This document shows positions 17,983-25,964 of a stretch of DNA of 64,000 nucleotides, in pieces. A program made the position numbers and the translations under genes. The stretch lies in assembly GCF_050278625.1 (NCBI RefSeq), contig NZ_JBNNTI010000002.1, positions 133,840 to 197,839 on the forward strand. The letters are read 5' to 3'. Under the pieces are notes generated by a model. That model saw nothing but the letters and a program-made list of their open reading frames with translations, was not told the origin of the DNA and did not search any database. Origin of the DNA: Viridibacillus sp050278625. Its GTDB lineage: Bacteria; Bacillota; Bacilli; Bacillales_A; Planococcaceae. Positions within the stretch are counted from its first letter, which is position 1. The number at the start of each line of letters is the position of its first letter.

Positions 17983-18085
17983 CTATGTCGTCGTTACTAA
18001 CATATTTAAGCAATATTTTAGTTTAATGCACCCTTTGTTATTGCACAAAAAACCTATTATCATCCTATGTTTTTAGGGAATTTAT

Positions 18086-18742
18086 ATGAGTAAACATAAA
18101 ATCATCAACTGGCATTGGAGCTATAATGATTTCAAGAGGAGAAGTTGCATTAATATTAGCTATAAAGGAACTCGAGAGTGATTTATTACCCGTTCAAATG
18201 GGGCTGAAGTTGCCTCAAAATGGACTGATATTTTAAACCAAACTCTTGTAGATGAAACTTACCCAGTGATACATCCAATTGGTCAGGAGACATTCTCGTT
18301 ATATGCAGAGTTCACGACTGGGGTATTTGAGTATACCTTAGACATAGACGGGGCTACTACATTTATAAAAGAAAAAAACATTAAACCCATAAAGACTTCT
18401 CCATCGAATATAATTGAAGCTGTTGACCAAGGTAACATAAATAAAGACCCAAACCGAATAAAACCCAATCATAAAAATCCTGTAATGGTACTTCAGAGTC
18501 GATATTTAACCAACAACAAACCTTATTGTATCAATGGAAACCATCGTATATTTGAAGCATATAGAAATAATGATGAACAAATAGAAGTTTATGTTTTTAA
18601 AGATTTGGAGTTTGTTCCTTTCTTTTATGACGTTCTAAGTAAAGCAACATATTTTTTAGAAATTGATTACCATAATGTAGTTAATGATAAAAGATATTTA
18701 TTGCATAACGAAAATGGTGCATTTGCAAATGAATTTAAGTAG
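18086..18742 (+). pseudogene. ParB/Srx-like small protein gene with an in-frame TGA
   Basis: One reading frame runs from ATG 18086 to the TAA at 18742 (218 codons), broken only by a TGA at 18179-18181 after codon 31. Before the stop it reads MSKHKIINWHWSYNDFKRR; after it the frame stays open for 186 codons and contains PYCINGNHRIFEAYRNND near residue 150. That stretch resembles the G-N-H-R substrate loop of ParB/sulfiredoxin-like domains. A GTG at 18266 could start a shorter 158-residue product. The stop could be a real nonsense mutation or a base error. No function is claimed; a terminator follows. Confidence 0.5.
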
Positions 18743-18752
18743 ATACGTTTCT

Positions 18753-18778
18753 TCAACTAACGAGGGCTTTAGCAAAAG
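18753..18778 (+). repeat. Dispersed 3' repeat, copy 1
   Basis: AACTAACGAGGGCTTTAGC occurs just before a terminator hairpin and recurs almost unchanged at 21811-21836. Very similar words are, to my knowledge, common downstream of genes in Bacillus-group genomes. Confidence 0.5.
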
Positions 18779-18782
18779 ATTA

Positions 18783-18810
18783 TTGAGCTGTTCATACAGC
18801 TCATTTTTTC
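18783..18810 (+). terminator. Intrinsic terminator
   Basis: TGAGCTGT pairs with ACAGCTCA around TCAT, followed by TTTTTT. Confidence 0.8.
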
Positions 18811-18954
18811 TTGTTCAACTAAATGGGCAGGTTAGTAGAACAAGAACAAGAAAAATAATAATAGCGACTATATAGAGTGTCAGTAATCAGTGATTGGGGT
18901 AGTGATATGGGGAAGAAAATATGGTTATTAATTAATGAGAGTTTGAGTGTCTTA

Positions 18955-19008
18955 AAAAAGAAGACATATTCCCTTTAGCGCGGGGAATATGTCTTCTTTG
19001 TCTTTTTT
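18955..19008. terminator. Orphan bidirectional terminator
   Basis: AAAGAAGACATATTCCC pairs with GGGAATATGTCTTCTTT, with T-rich flanks on both sides. The rest of the gap between 18811 and 19113 shows no gene. A 23-codon ORF at 18907-18978 runs into the hairpin and looks accidental. Confidence 0.65.
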
Positions 19009-19113
19009 AATGCAATAGATGTGCTTTTTGTAAACATGTTGGTGGTACCCCATATAGTAATACAAAAAAAGCCTTCAAGAAAAAATATTAAAGGTAAATG
19101 TAAGAGATACATT

Positions 19114-19983
19114 CTATTTCTTAAATGGAATATTCAACAATTCTGGAACTGTGACGAATTCATAGCCTTGCTCTTGTAGTTTTGGAATAATTTGGTGAAG
19201 TGATTCGATTGTATTCGTTCGATCTCCACCCGATTCTGCCCCATCGTGCATGAGAATAATCGCACCTGGATGAATGTTGTCTACTACATTCGAAGCAATA
19301 ACTTCCGGCGGGTCTTCCTGCCAATCCAACGAATCAACCGACCAGGCAATCACGTAATAGTTCATTTCCCTAAGCTTCTCGACTAATTCATTGTATAAGA
19401 AGCCATATGGTGGTCTAAATAATTTTGTCCGGTAACCAATAATGTCGTTAAGAGCATCTTCCGTTCTAGTTACTTCCCTCTCTAGGGTTCCGAGGTCGGA
19501 TTCTTTGACAAGGTTAGGATGGGTGTAGGTATGGTTTCCGATTACATGACCCTCGTTTTGCATTCGCTTGACAATTTCAGGGTTAGCAACGGCTTTTGAA
19601 CCTAACACGAAGAATGTTGCTGGTACATTGTACTGTTTTAATACATCTAATACATCATTTGAAAAACGTGGATCAGGACCATCATCAAAAGTTAAAGCAA
19701 CTCGTTTTTGATCAGTAGGACCTTGTAAGAAAAATATTTCTGGATACCGTTGTTGTAAAATTCTTAGGTCAACAGGCTGCATAGGATCCCGCCCGGAATT
19801 TTCAGATCCTCCTTTAAGGTCAGGTACATCTTCTTTTGGATCATCTCGTAAGTCCGCTTTCAACCATTGCCTCGATACATCTGCCAAGGGTCCCTCATTC
19901 GCATAAACAGTCATGATATCTGTTATATGCAAACAAAATAAAAACCCCGTAACCAACAAACACTTGAATATTCGTTCTTTCAT
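19114..19983 (-). CDS. Secreted polysaccharide deacetylase (NodB homology)
   Basis: The 289-residue protein starts with a signal peptide or membrane anchor (IFKCLLVTGFLFCLHITDIM) and carries a NodB domain from about residue 93. Motif 1 is ALTFDDGPD with the catalytic base and metal Asp, motif 2 is GNHTYTHPN with the metal histidines, motif 3 is RPPYG, motif 4 is VDSLDWQ, and motif 5 is ILMHD. All metal and catalytic residues are present, so it should remove acetyl groups from peptidoglycan or another cell-wall glycan. The linker between anchor and domain is charged. It is monocistronic, with a clear GGAG ribosome-binding site. The exact substrate is unknown. Confidence 0.88.
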   Translation of the reverse strand: MKERIFKCLLVTGFLFCLHITDIMTVYANEGPLADVSRQWLKADLRDDPKEDVPDLKGGSENSGRDPMQPVDLRILQQRYPEIFFLQGPTDQKRVALTFDDGPDPRFSNDVLDVLKQYNVPATFFVLGSKAVANPEIVKRMQNEGHVIGNHTYTHPNLVKESDLGTLEREVTRTEDALNDIIGYRTKLFRPPYGFLYNELVEKLREMNYYVIAWSVDSLDWQEDPPEVIASNVVDNIHPGAIILMHDGAESGGDRTNTIESLHQIIPKLQEQGYEFVTVPELLNIPFKK

Positions 19984-20075
19984 CCATTCATCTCCTTTTT
20001 ATATTGATACCCGTTTTAGCGATGGCTATTCTAACCTGAATGTGTTTTTATTTCTCATAGTTGTTTAGCATAATA

Positions 20076-20116
20076 AAAACAGCTCTTCTTTCAGCAAATA
20101 AGAAGGTGCTTTTTGC
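20076..20116 (+). terminator. Possible orphan terminator
   Basis: AGCTCTTCTT pairs imperfectly with AAGAAGGTGCT and is followed by TTTT. No plus-strand gene precedes it, so it may mark a lost gene. The remaining bases between 19984 and 20273 show nothing else. Confidence 0.35.
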
Positions 20117-20273
20117 TGAATTCCTTATATAAATGAACAATAAAATAGACGTTTTAAAAAAATCAGGTGGCTTTTTATTATTGAATTTAATATTAACAGC
20201 CGAATTTGGCTATGGGGTAATATCATTTGAAATGGGCAAACTACTTTAACTATTAAAATTAGGTGGCAAAAAC

Positions 20274-21761
20274 ATGAAAAACAAGCCAATTAACTTTATT
20301 TTGACTTTATACGTTTTGATATTTGTTTTATTTCCAACAGGGATACTGTTTACCGATACAAGTGCAGCTGGTCGTGAAGTAATCGTTTCAGATGGTGAAA
20401 TTACGCTAAAAGAAGCGATTAACATTGGATTCCAGAGAGCAAAAGAATGGAATGTAAGCGCAACACTTACAAGTGTAAACAGTGTGGATGAAACGATGGG
20501 AGGCTCGAGAGGAGAAACAGGAAAACGCTTTAATTGGTTTATGACCTTTGTGGTTCCAGGTACAGATGATTTTGTACTAATTGGTATCTCAGAAAAGAAA
20601 ATCACCTTGTTTAGACCGGGTAAACAATCTCAGGATCCAACAATACCCTACGATGAGATTAAGTTTGATAGCTCTGATGTTCTTCAACTAGCGAAGGATA
20701 AATACGGACTAAAAAAAGGAAAAAAATGGGCAACAGGATATCATTTTACACTTGATAGTATCGAAGGTAAACCCATTCTAACAGTGGTTGGAAATGATCG
20801 AGATAACCGTTTTACTCGAATTTCATTCAATGCCAAAAACGGAGATATAGTCAGTGCCATTCATAAATTGCCATACGGCGGAGGATTAATATCCAAACGT
20901 ATTGGTACCGATACCGTAACAAAAAAGGGAATGGCGATTATGGGGGTTGTCGCTAGAAATAACAATTTAGTGGTATGGGGAGACAAAAAGCCAACACAAT
21001 TTAGTACAAGCAAGCAACATTTTATTGAATTGAGTCATAACAATGGAGAAGCATGGACAGAACTCCAAGTTAATAATTATGTAACGCACGCGTGGTTTAA
21101 TAAGAATGATCAATTATACGCAGCAACCGAAAAAGAATTATGGGCAGGCATTACATCAAAAAGTAAAGGAACAAAAATCCTTTCATTAGACCACAAGATT
21201 GAGCGCATTGATTATTCGATCAACAACCATATAGCCGTGATATCAAATGGAAATATTTACCGCACGAACAATCAAGGGGAGAGTTGGAAACAAGCCATTA
21301 TACCTCAACCATTTTTTGTGGTTCAAATCTCGAATAATGGTGATTTGGTAGGATTAACAGAAGAAAGGAAGGTTTTGCAAAAGACAAATGATGGTTGGAA
21401 AGAGATAACTATGCCGAATCGTAATGATGAACCTAGTGATATGATAGTGATTAATAATAGGATATTTATTACAACAAAAAGTGGAATTTGGACCCGAGAT
21501 CTTCAAGAGGGAAATTGGAGAAAAATTAAAGTTGATGAAGAGATAGTTAATTTCATTAAAAAAGGAGAGAAATTATTCGGATACACATATAGAGATGAAG
21601 CTATTTATTCCATCAACATAAAAGACGCAAGAAAACCTGAAAAAGTGTTTGATGCGGTTGATTTAGTCGTTATGGATGTGGATATCATAGGAGATACGTT
21701 ATGGATTGCAACTATACCAGGTTATTCATGGGAAGAAATGACAATTCCGCAGAGACGATAA
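20274..21761 (+). CDS. Exported protein with BNR/Asp-box-like beta-propeller region
   Basis: I recognise no named family over the full 495 residues. Residues 1-32 form a signal peptide ending in TDTSAAG. An N-terminal domain (about 40-200) has two PepSY-like halves (ITLKEAINIGFQRAKEWN; DVLQLAKDKYGLKKGKKW). From about 215 onward, short beta repeats include Asp-box words: SHNNGEAWTEL, RTNNQGESWKQ and the degenerate KTNDGWKEI. This suggests a six- or seven-bladed propeller. A role in cell-surface binding is inference. The start has AGGTGG nine bases upstream. The gene is flanked by gene-poor DNA, which hints at acquisition. Confidence 0.7.
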   Translation: MKNKPINFILTLYVLIFVLFPTGILFTDTSAAGREVIVSDGEITLKEAINIGFQRAKEWNVSATLTSVNSVDETMGGSRGETGKRFNWFMTFVVPGTDDFVLIGISEKKITLFRPGKQSQDPTIPYDEIKFDSSDVLQLAKDKYGLKKGKKWATGYHFTLDSIEGKPILTVVGNDRDNRFTRISFNAKNGDIVSAIHKLPYGGGLISKRIGTDTVTKKGMAIMGVVARNNNLVVWGDKKPTQFSTSKQHFIELSHNNGEAWTELQVNNYVTHAWFNKNDQLYAATEKELWAGITSKSKGTKILSLDHKIERIDYSINNHIAVISNGNIYRTNNQGESWKQAIIPQPFFVVQISNNGDLVGLTEERKVLQKTNDGWKEITMPNRNDEPSDMIVINNRIFITTKSGIWTRDLQEGNWRKIKVDEEIVNFIKKGEKLFGYTYRDEAIYSINIKDARKPEKVFDAVDLVVMDVDIIGDTLWIATIPGYSWEEMTIPQRR

Positions 21762-21810
21762 AAGTTTGCAGTGTATACCTATGAAAAAAACATTGTGAAG
21801 TATTGCACTT

Positions 21811-21836
21811 TAACTAACGAAGGCTTTAGCACAATA
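21811..21836 (+). repeat. Dispersed 3' repeat, copy 2
   Basis: AACTAACGAAGGCTTTAGC matches 18754 onward with one change and again lies a short distance after a stop codon. The following sequence (TGTTATTTTTGCAGC) no longer forms a clean terminator stem. Confidence 0.45.
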
Positions 21837-21960
21837 ACTAAGGTGTTATTTTTGCAGCTTTTTCTCTTTTCTACTATTCAACAATCGGGCGCGATTGTGA
21901 AGGAACACAGATAGAAAATGATCAAACTTTTTTATAAAGCCGATATTTAAATCTGCTGTA

Positions 21961-22010
21961 TAAGAATCCATTTTGATCAATCTTTTTTTCAAAATGGATT
22001 CTTTTTATTT
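21961..22010 (+). terminator. Intrinsic terminator
   Basis: AGAATCCATTTTGA pairs with TCAAAATGGATTCT, followed by CTTTTTATTT. It is the only structure in the gene-free stretch between 21837 and 22093 and may serve the exported-protein gene. Confidence 0.7.
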
Positions 22011-22093
22011 ATCGTTAAATACTGGTTTGTGGGGTATTTTTGATCAAGCTTTATTTCAAAGCAACATTTTTTAATAAACAGGCCTAATACCCG

Positions 22094-22441
22094 TCATTTG
22101 TTATTTCTTATATGATTAATCAACAACTTTTCCACTTGTGATTTAAGAGCTTGATTTGCATAACGAAGTACTACATCATTACCTGCAGTGGCAACTTGCA
22201 CGTCACTAAAGTATTCATCTACTAGTTGCCAACCTACTACTCGTATACGTTTTTGTGCAAGTTCTCGTTTGAGGTTAAAATATTCTTGTCTTAGATCCTT
22301 TAGCAATGAATCCATCATTGGAAGAAATACCGTTTTCATTTTAAACTGCTCTAATTTACGATAGTCAACCTGCAATGATTTAAGTGCTAATTCCAACAAA
22401 AGATACTTATGAAGTAACTGTCTTTCGTCGGCTTTAATCAT
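22094..22441 (-). CDS. Uncharacterised protein of the uvrX-yolD operon
   Basis: The 115-residue protein is not recognised by name. It is soluble, rich in Leu, Lys and Gln, and mainly helical in appearance (ADERQLLHKYLLLELALKSL, YFNLKRELAQKRIRVVGW). Its ATG at 22441 overlaps the TAA of the YolD gene (ATGATTAA), which indicates translational coupling. An upstream in-frame start at 22525 would lie inside the YolD gene and lacks a ribosome-binding site. Placement at the end of an SOS-type operon suggests a DNA-damage context, by association only. Confidence 0.65.
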   Translation of the reverse strand: MIKADERQLLHKYLLLELALKSLQVDYRKLEQFKMKTVFLPMMDSLLKDLRQEYFNLKRELAQKRIRVVGWQLVDEYFSDVQVATAGNDVVLRYANQALKSQVEKLLINHIRNNK

Positions 22442-22769
22442 AATAATCAGCATCCAGTTGAGCTGATTGAATACTTTGGATTGAAATACTTTTCGTTTTA
22501 AGTAGTGTTTCAAGTATGAGTTCATTAGTATTAATCGATTTAATTATTCCAGTCCATTGTGTGATTTTGTAGTCCTTCCACACTTCTAACTTTATGTCCA
22601 ATTGCTGATTAAAAGCTTGATCGATTGTTTTCTGTAGTTCTTCCAGTTCCCACTCAGCCAATTCTCTTGGCTGTTCTGTACGCCGCTCTTGTTTGTACTC
22701 TCTAAGAAGCTCCAAATGCTCCGGCAACATCATCGATGCCCATTTAATATTACCTCTGTCTTGTATCAT
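22434..22769 (-). CDS. YolD-like family protein
   Basis: The 111-residue protein starts MIQDRGNIKWASMMLPEH, the hallmark of the YolD-like family, which is almost always encoded beside a UvrX/YqjW-type Y-family polymerase, as here. A WxDYKIxxxxGxI-like core (VWKDYKITQWTGIIKSI near residue 62) also fits. The family has been proposed to be functionally related to UmuD, but no biochemical role is settled. GGAG precedes the ATG at 22769; the start at 22802 lies inside uvrX without a ribosome-binding site. It overlaps the next gene by eight bases. Confidence 0.85.
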   Translation of the reverse strand: MIQDRGNIKWASMMLPEHLELLREYKQERRTEQPRELAEWELEELQKTIDQAFNQQLDIKLEVWKDYKITQWTGIIKSINTNELILETLLKTKSISIQSIQSAQLDADYYD

Positions 22770-22782
22770 TAATAAATCACTC

Positions 22783-24039
22783 CTATGCCAAATGACCACC
22801 AACTAAGCGGTCTCGATTAATAGCTGTACCAGCCTTCGTGAAAGAAACTGCTCTTAATATTGAGGTAGCTCCAAACCTGTTGCGTATTGCATCCATTGTA
22901 GGACCGATTATTTGACGCTGTGGCTTACGTTCATCAAATAAATCCAATTGAATGCTATGCTCTTTCTCTAAGTTGGATATTCGGACAGATAACTGCCGAG
23001 CTGGTTCACCTGCAAAATGTTTATCCAGCAATTCAATACAAGTTTTATACATCACAAGGGTTTCGCTTGTTGGTACTGCAATCGTTTTAGATCGATGGAA
23101 TCCTTTGGTCATAGCGTTTCGACTATAAGAAAGACCAATACTAATTGTACGGCCAACATAACCTGCATCCCGTGTTCGCTTCATTACGTCCTCACACATT
23201 TCAAGGAGTACTACAGAGATTTCTTTACGTGTGTGGTAATCCCTCATCAGCATTTGGCCCTTCCCAAAACTTAAAGTTCCGTTTGTTAATAACGGCTCCC
23301 CTAATGTGGATAAATCGATTCCCCATGCATGGTGATAGAGTTGATTGCCCATTACACCAAAGCGCTTTTCTAATTCTTTTAGATCTGTATTAGCCAAACC
23401 ACCGACTGTTTGTATCCCCATAGCATTTAGATTCACTTCCATCTGTTTACCAATTCCCCACATTTCAGAAAGGGGTCGAACTGGCCATAATTTCTTTGGA
23501 ATATCTTCATACGTCCATTTAGCAAAGCCTGTTTTCTTTGCTTCAAGGTCTAAAGCTAATTTGGCTATTAACATATTTGGTCCCATACCTACTGCACTAG
23601 GTATATTAAATTGGTCAAGAATAGCCCTTTGTATTTCCTTAGCCGTTTCTTCAGGTGAACCCCAAAGCTTTTCAGTGCCGGTCAAATCAACAAAACTTTC
23701 GTCTATACTATACACATGTATAGCATCAACTGGGACGTAATTAGAGATCAATTTTGTAATCGTCATCGATATTTGAATAAAGAAACTCATTTTCGGCTCA
23801 AACAATCTAATGTCAGGATGTTTAGGTATTTCATAACGACGACTACCAGTTTTGATACTAAATTTTTCTTTCATTAAGGGGGAGGCAGCAAGCACTACGC
23901 TACCTGGTTGGTCAAAATTTGCTACTACTGCAACTGGAGTTTTTAAAACATCTAGTCCATGTAACATCGCTACGATACTGGCATAAAAGCACTTCATATC
24001 AATACATATAATGGAACGTTCAGGAAGGTTTTCATACAT
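22783..24039 (-). CDS. uvrX: Y-family DNA polymerase, UvrX/UmuC type
   Basis: This 418-residue protein belongs to the error-prone Y-family lesion-bypass polymerases of the UvrX/YqjW group. Residues 10-16 (CIDMKCFYAS) carry the first catalytic Asp and steric-gate region. YSIDESFVDLTG near residue 108 holds the second acidic pair (SIDE). AVGMGPNMLIAKLALD near residue 150 and WGIGKQMEVNLNAMGI near residue 195 form the thumb helix-hairpin. The C-terminal little-finger domain ends around 380. It is flanked by a WYL-like remnant upstream and YolD downstream, the usual order of this damage-inducible cassette. Its ATG overlaps the original TAA of the upstream gene (TAATG). Confidence 0.92.
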   Translation of the reverse strand: MYENLPERSIICIDMKCFYASIVAMLHGLDVLKTPVAVVANFDQPGSVVLAASPLMKEKFSIKTGSRRYEIPKHPDIRLFEPKMSFFIQISMTITKLISNYVPVDAIHVYSIDESFVDLTGTEKLWGSPEETAKEIQRAILDQFNIPSAVGMGPNMLIAKLALDLEAKKTGFAKWTYEDIPKKLWPVRPLSEMWGIGKQMEVNLNAMGIQTVGGLANTDLKELEKRFGVMGNQLYHHAWGIDLSTLGEPLLTNGTLSFGKGQMLMRDYHTRKEISVVLLEMCEDVMKRTRDAGYVGRTISIGLSYSRNAMTKGFHRSKTIAVPTSETLVMYKTCIELLDKHFAGEPARQLSVRISNLEKEHSIQLDLFDERKPQRQIIGPTMDAIRNRFGATSILRAVSFTKAGTAINRDRLVGGHLA

Positions 24040-24223
24040 TAAATGATCCCTCGCTCTTTATAGACAACTGGAACAACAACAAGAACATTATCGAGAATAA
24101 AAGTACGCTATTGGCTACCTTAATTATTTTGATACACCTTTTCGTGATGACTCCAGACTTTGAAATGTACATCATATTTAATAACTGATTGTGTTGCATC
24201 GCTTTTATTAACTGATCTTTCAT
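24039..24223 (-). pseudogene. WYL-like small regulator gene, internally deleted and frameshifted
   Basis: The N-terminal part (MYISKSGVITKRCIKIIKV) resembles the short WYL-domain-like proteins that head uvrX-yolD operons. After IIKVANS the frame shifts, and the current frame gives a spurious hydrophobic tail ending inside uvrX at 24032. In the other frame the expected C-terminus is intact: TFILDNVLVVVPVVYKERGII, then TAA at 24041-24039, overlapping the uvrX ATG. About 15 codons seem to have been deleted at the junction. The remaining structure argues for recent inactivation. Confidence 0.65.
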
Positions 24224-24247
24224 TTTTTTCACTCTCCCTCCACAACG

Positions 24248-24294
24248 AAAAAGAACGTTTGTTTGTATATATTATACGCACAAACGTTCTTTTT
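24248..24294 (-). promoter_or_regulatory. LexA-like dyad over the uvrX operon promoter
   Basis: AAAAAGAACGTTTGT at 24248-24262 is a perfect inverted repeat of 24280-24294. Each arm contains GAACGTTTGT, close to the Firmicute LexA (DinR) box GAAC-N4-GTTC/T; the 24248 arm extends to GAACGTTTGTTT, the better match. On the minus strand the 17 bases between the arms contain TATAAT, a likely -10 element. LexA repression of uvrX operons is established in B. subtilis; the sites here are inferred. Confidence 0.6.
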
Positions 24295-24421
24295 AGAATT
24301 GGTAATTTTTACTCAGTACTTTTAATGGATATCAAAAACTGATTTAAAGTCCTGTAATTCCCCAGTATCTCGGAAGGGAGGTGTAAGACTAAATTAGCTT
24401 TACATTATTAGTTCGAGCCCT

Positions 24422-24461
24422 CCAGTGCCTGTCGGGTCTGAACGAGCGCCTTCAGCATTTA
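24422..24461 (-). repeat. Fragment of the A/B structured repeat after metQ
   Basis: On the minus strand the start of module B (AATGCTGAAGGCGCTCGTT) is followed by CCCGACAGGCACTGG, close to the start of module A (CCGACAAGCACTGA). It begins inside the metQ stop codon. Module definitions are given at 39086-39401 and 41096-41563. An additional GGAGG/CCTCC pairing lies just beside it (24374-24424). Confidence 0.6.
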
Positions 24462-25277
24462 TTTCATCCAGTCAGGTTTTCCGAAGCCTTTGAATTCTTT
24501 GTCGATGATTTTTTCGAATTCTTCTGATTTAACGATTTCTAAGATGTCTTTAGCTAGTTGTGAGTCTTTATTTTCTTCTTTAACTGCGATAACGTTACGG
24601 AATTTATCAGGCATATTTTCTAAGAATAGTGCATCTTGTAGGTCAAGTCCTGCCGCAAGCGCAAAGTTTCCTGGGACACCAACAAGATCAGCACTTTCGA
24701 TTGCGCGTGGTAGCCCTGCTGCTTCGATTGGTTGGAATACTAAGTTTTTAGGATTTTCAACAACATCTTTTTCAGATGCTTTTAGTTCTTCAATATTAGG
24801 ATCAATTTTGATAAGTCTTTGTTCTTGTAATGATAGTAATGTACGTGCTGCATTTGATGGATCGTTAGCAATTGCTACTTTTGCGCCATTTTTAATATCA
24901 TCAATTGACTTAAAATCTTTTGCAAAGAAGCCCATTGGTGCAGCCGGCACGTTAATTAGACCAACTAGTTTCATATTGTTTTGTTCATTAAAGTTTTCAA
25001 GATAAATTGAGTGTTGGAAAAGGTTTGCATCGATGTCACCAGAATCTAATGCTTTATTTGGTTGTACGTAGTCACTAAATTCAACAGGTTTTACTTTATA
25101 GCCTTTTTTCTCTAGTTGCGGAATGATTGCTTTATTTAACATGTCGCTATAAGGACCTGCAGTTGCGCCAATTTTAATCTCTTTTGAATCTTTTTCTTTA
25201 CTTTCATCTTTGTTACCGCATGCAACTAAAGCTGTTGCTAATACGAATAATAACGCTGCTAGTAAAAATTTCTTCAT
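24459..25277 (-). CDS. metQ: Methionine-binding lipoprotein MetQ
   Basis: The 272-residue protein is a NlpA/MetQ-type ABC substrate-binding lipoprotein. Its signal peptide ends in the lipobox LVAC (Cys20). The mature part carries KIGATAGPYSDML near residue 35, FSDYVQPNKALDSGDIDANLFQH near residue 63 and GVPGNFALAAGLD near residue 200, all typical of methionine binders. It delivers methionine outside the membrane to MetI-MetN, encoded directly upstream in the order metN-metI-metQ. The strong ribosome-binding site AAAGGGGAG supports the start. The whole operon is governed by the SAM riboswitch at 27085-27185. Confidence 0.95.
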   Translation of the reverse strand: MKKFLLAALLFVLATALVACGNKDESKEKDSKEIKIGATAGPYSDMLNKAIIPQLEKKGYKVKPVEFSDYVQPNKALDSGDIDANLFQHSIYLENFNEQNNMKLVGLINVPAAPMGFFAKDFKSIDDIKNGAKVAIANDPSNAARTLLSLQEQRLIKIDPNIEELKASEKDVVENPKNLVFQPIEAAGLPRAIESADLVGVPGNFALAAGLDLQDALFLENMPDKFRNVIAVKEENKDSQLAKDILEIVKSEEFEKIIDKEFKGFGKPDWMK

Positions 25278-25292
25278 TTTGAAATCTCCCCT

Positions 25293-25964
25293 TTATCGCT
25301 TATCGATTGCTTTTGAAATGGCATCGCCTGCAAGTTGGATAATTTGGACGATAACTATTAAAATGACAACTGTCGCAATCATGATTGTGTTGTCATAGCG
25401 GTAATAACCAAAGCGAATTGCTAAGTCACCAATCCCACCACCGCCGATAATACCGGCCATCGCAGAGTATGCGACTAAACTAATAACCGTCATTGTAATG
25501 CCTTGAATAATACCTGATTTCGCTTCAGGTAATAACACGTCTTTTACAATCATCCACGGTGTTGCACCGACTGCAATTGATGCTTCTATGACACCTTTAT
25601 CAATTTCACGCATAGACGTTTCAACAAGTCTCGCGAAAAATGGGATTGCTGCTACGGATAATGAAACACTCGCAGCTACTGGCCCAATAGTATCCCCAAC
25701 TAATATTTTGGTTAGTGGGAACAACGCTACTAATAGAATGATATAAGGAATGGAACGAACAAGATTGACAATAAACCCTAGAATTCCATTCAAAAAACGG
25801 TTTCGTAAAAATAAACCTTTGCTTGTAATAAATAAAATAATACCTAGTGGTAAACCGATGATTAGCGAGATGCTAAGTGAAATACCAATCATGAGTAATG
25901 TTTCACCAAATGCTTTCCATATATCTGGAAGCATACTAAGGAAATGTTCGAAATCAAATAACAT
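25293..25964 (-). CDS. metI: Methionine ABC transporter permease MetI/MetP
   Basis: The 223-residue permease has five hydrophobic segments and the EAA loop as EASIAVGATPWMIVKDVLLPEA near residue 128 (motif EAxxxxGA), the contact site for the ATPase MetN. GGGGIGDLAIRFGYYRYD near residue 175 is characteristic of D-methionine-type permeases. The ATG overlaps the end of metN by 11 bases and has GGAGGTGA upstream, so translation is coupled. It forms the membrane pore of the methionine importer. Confidence 0.95.
   Translation of the reverse strand: MLFDFEHFLSMLPDIWKAFGETLLMIGISLSISLIIGLPLGIILFITSKGLFLRNRFLNGILGFIVNLVRSIPYIILLVALFPLTKILVGDTIGPVAASVSLSVAAIPFFARLVETSMREIDKGVIEASIAVGATPWMIVKDVLLPEAKSGIIQGITMTVISLVAYSAMAGIIGGGGIGDLAIRFGYYRYDNTIMIATVVILIVIVQIIQLAGDAISKAIDKR

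Noticed and set aside
18907..18978. 23-codon ORF before the orphan terminator
   Set aside because: A GGGG-type site precedes it, but it ends inside the hairpin and has no recognisable composition.
24371..24430. tRNA-like remnant (AGTTCGAGCC with GGAGG/CCTCC pairing)
   Set aside because: No cloverleaf; the area is better explained by the repeat fragment next to metQ.
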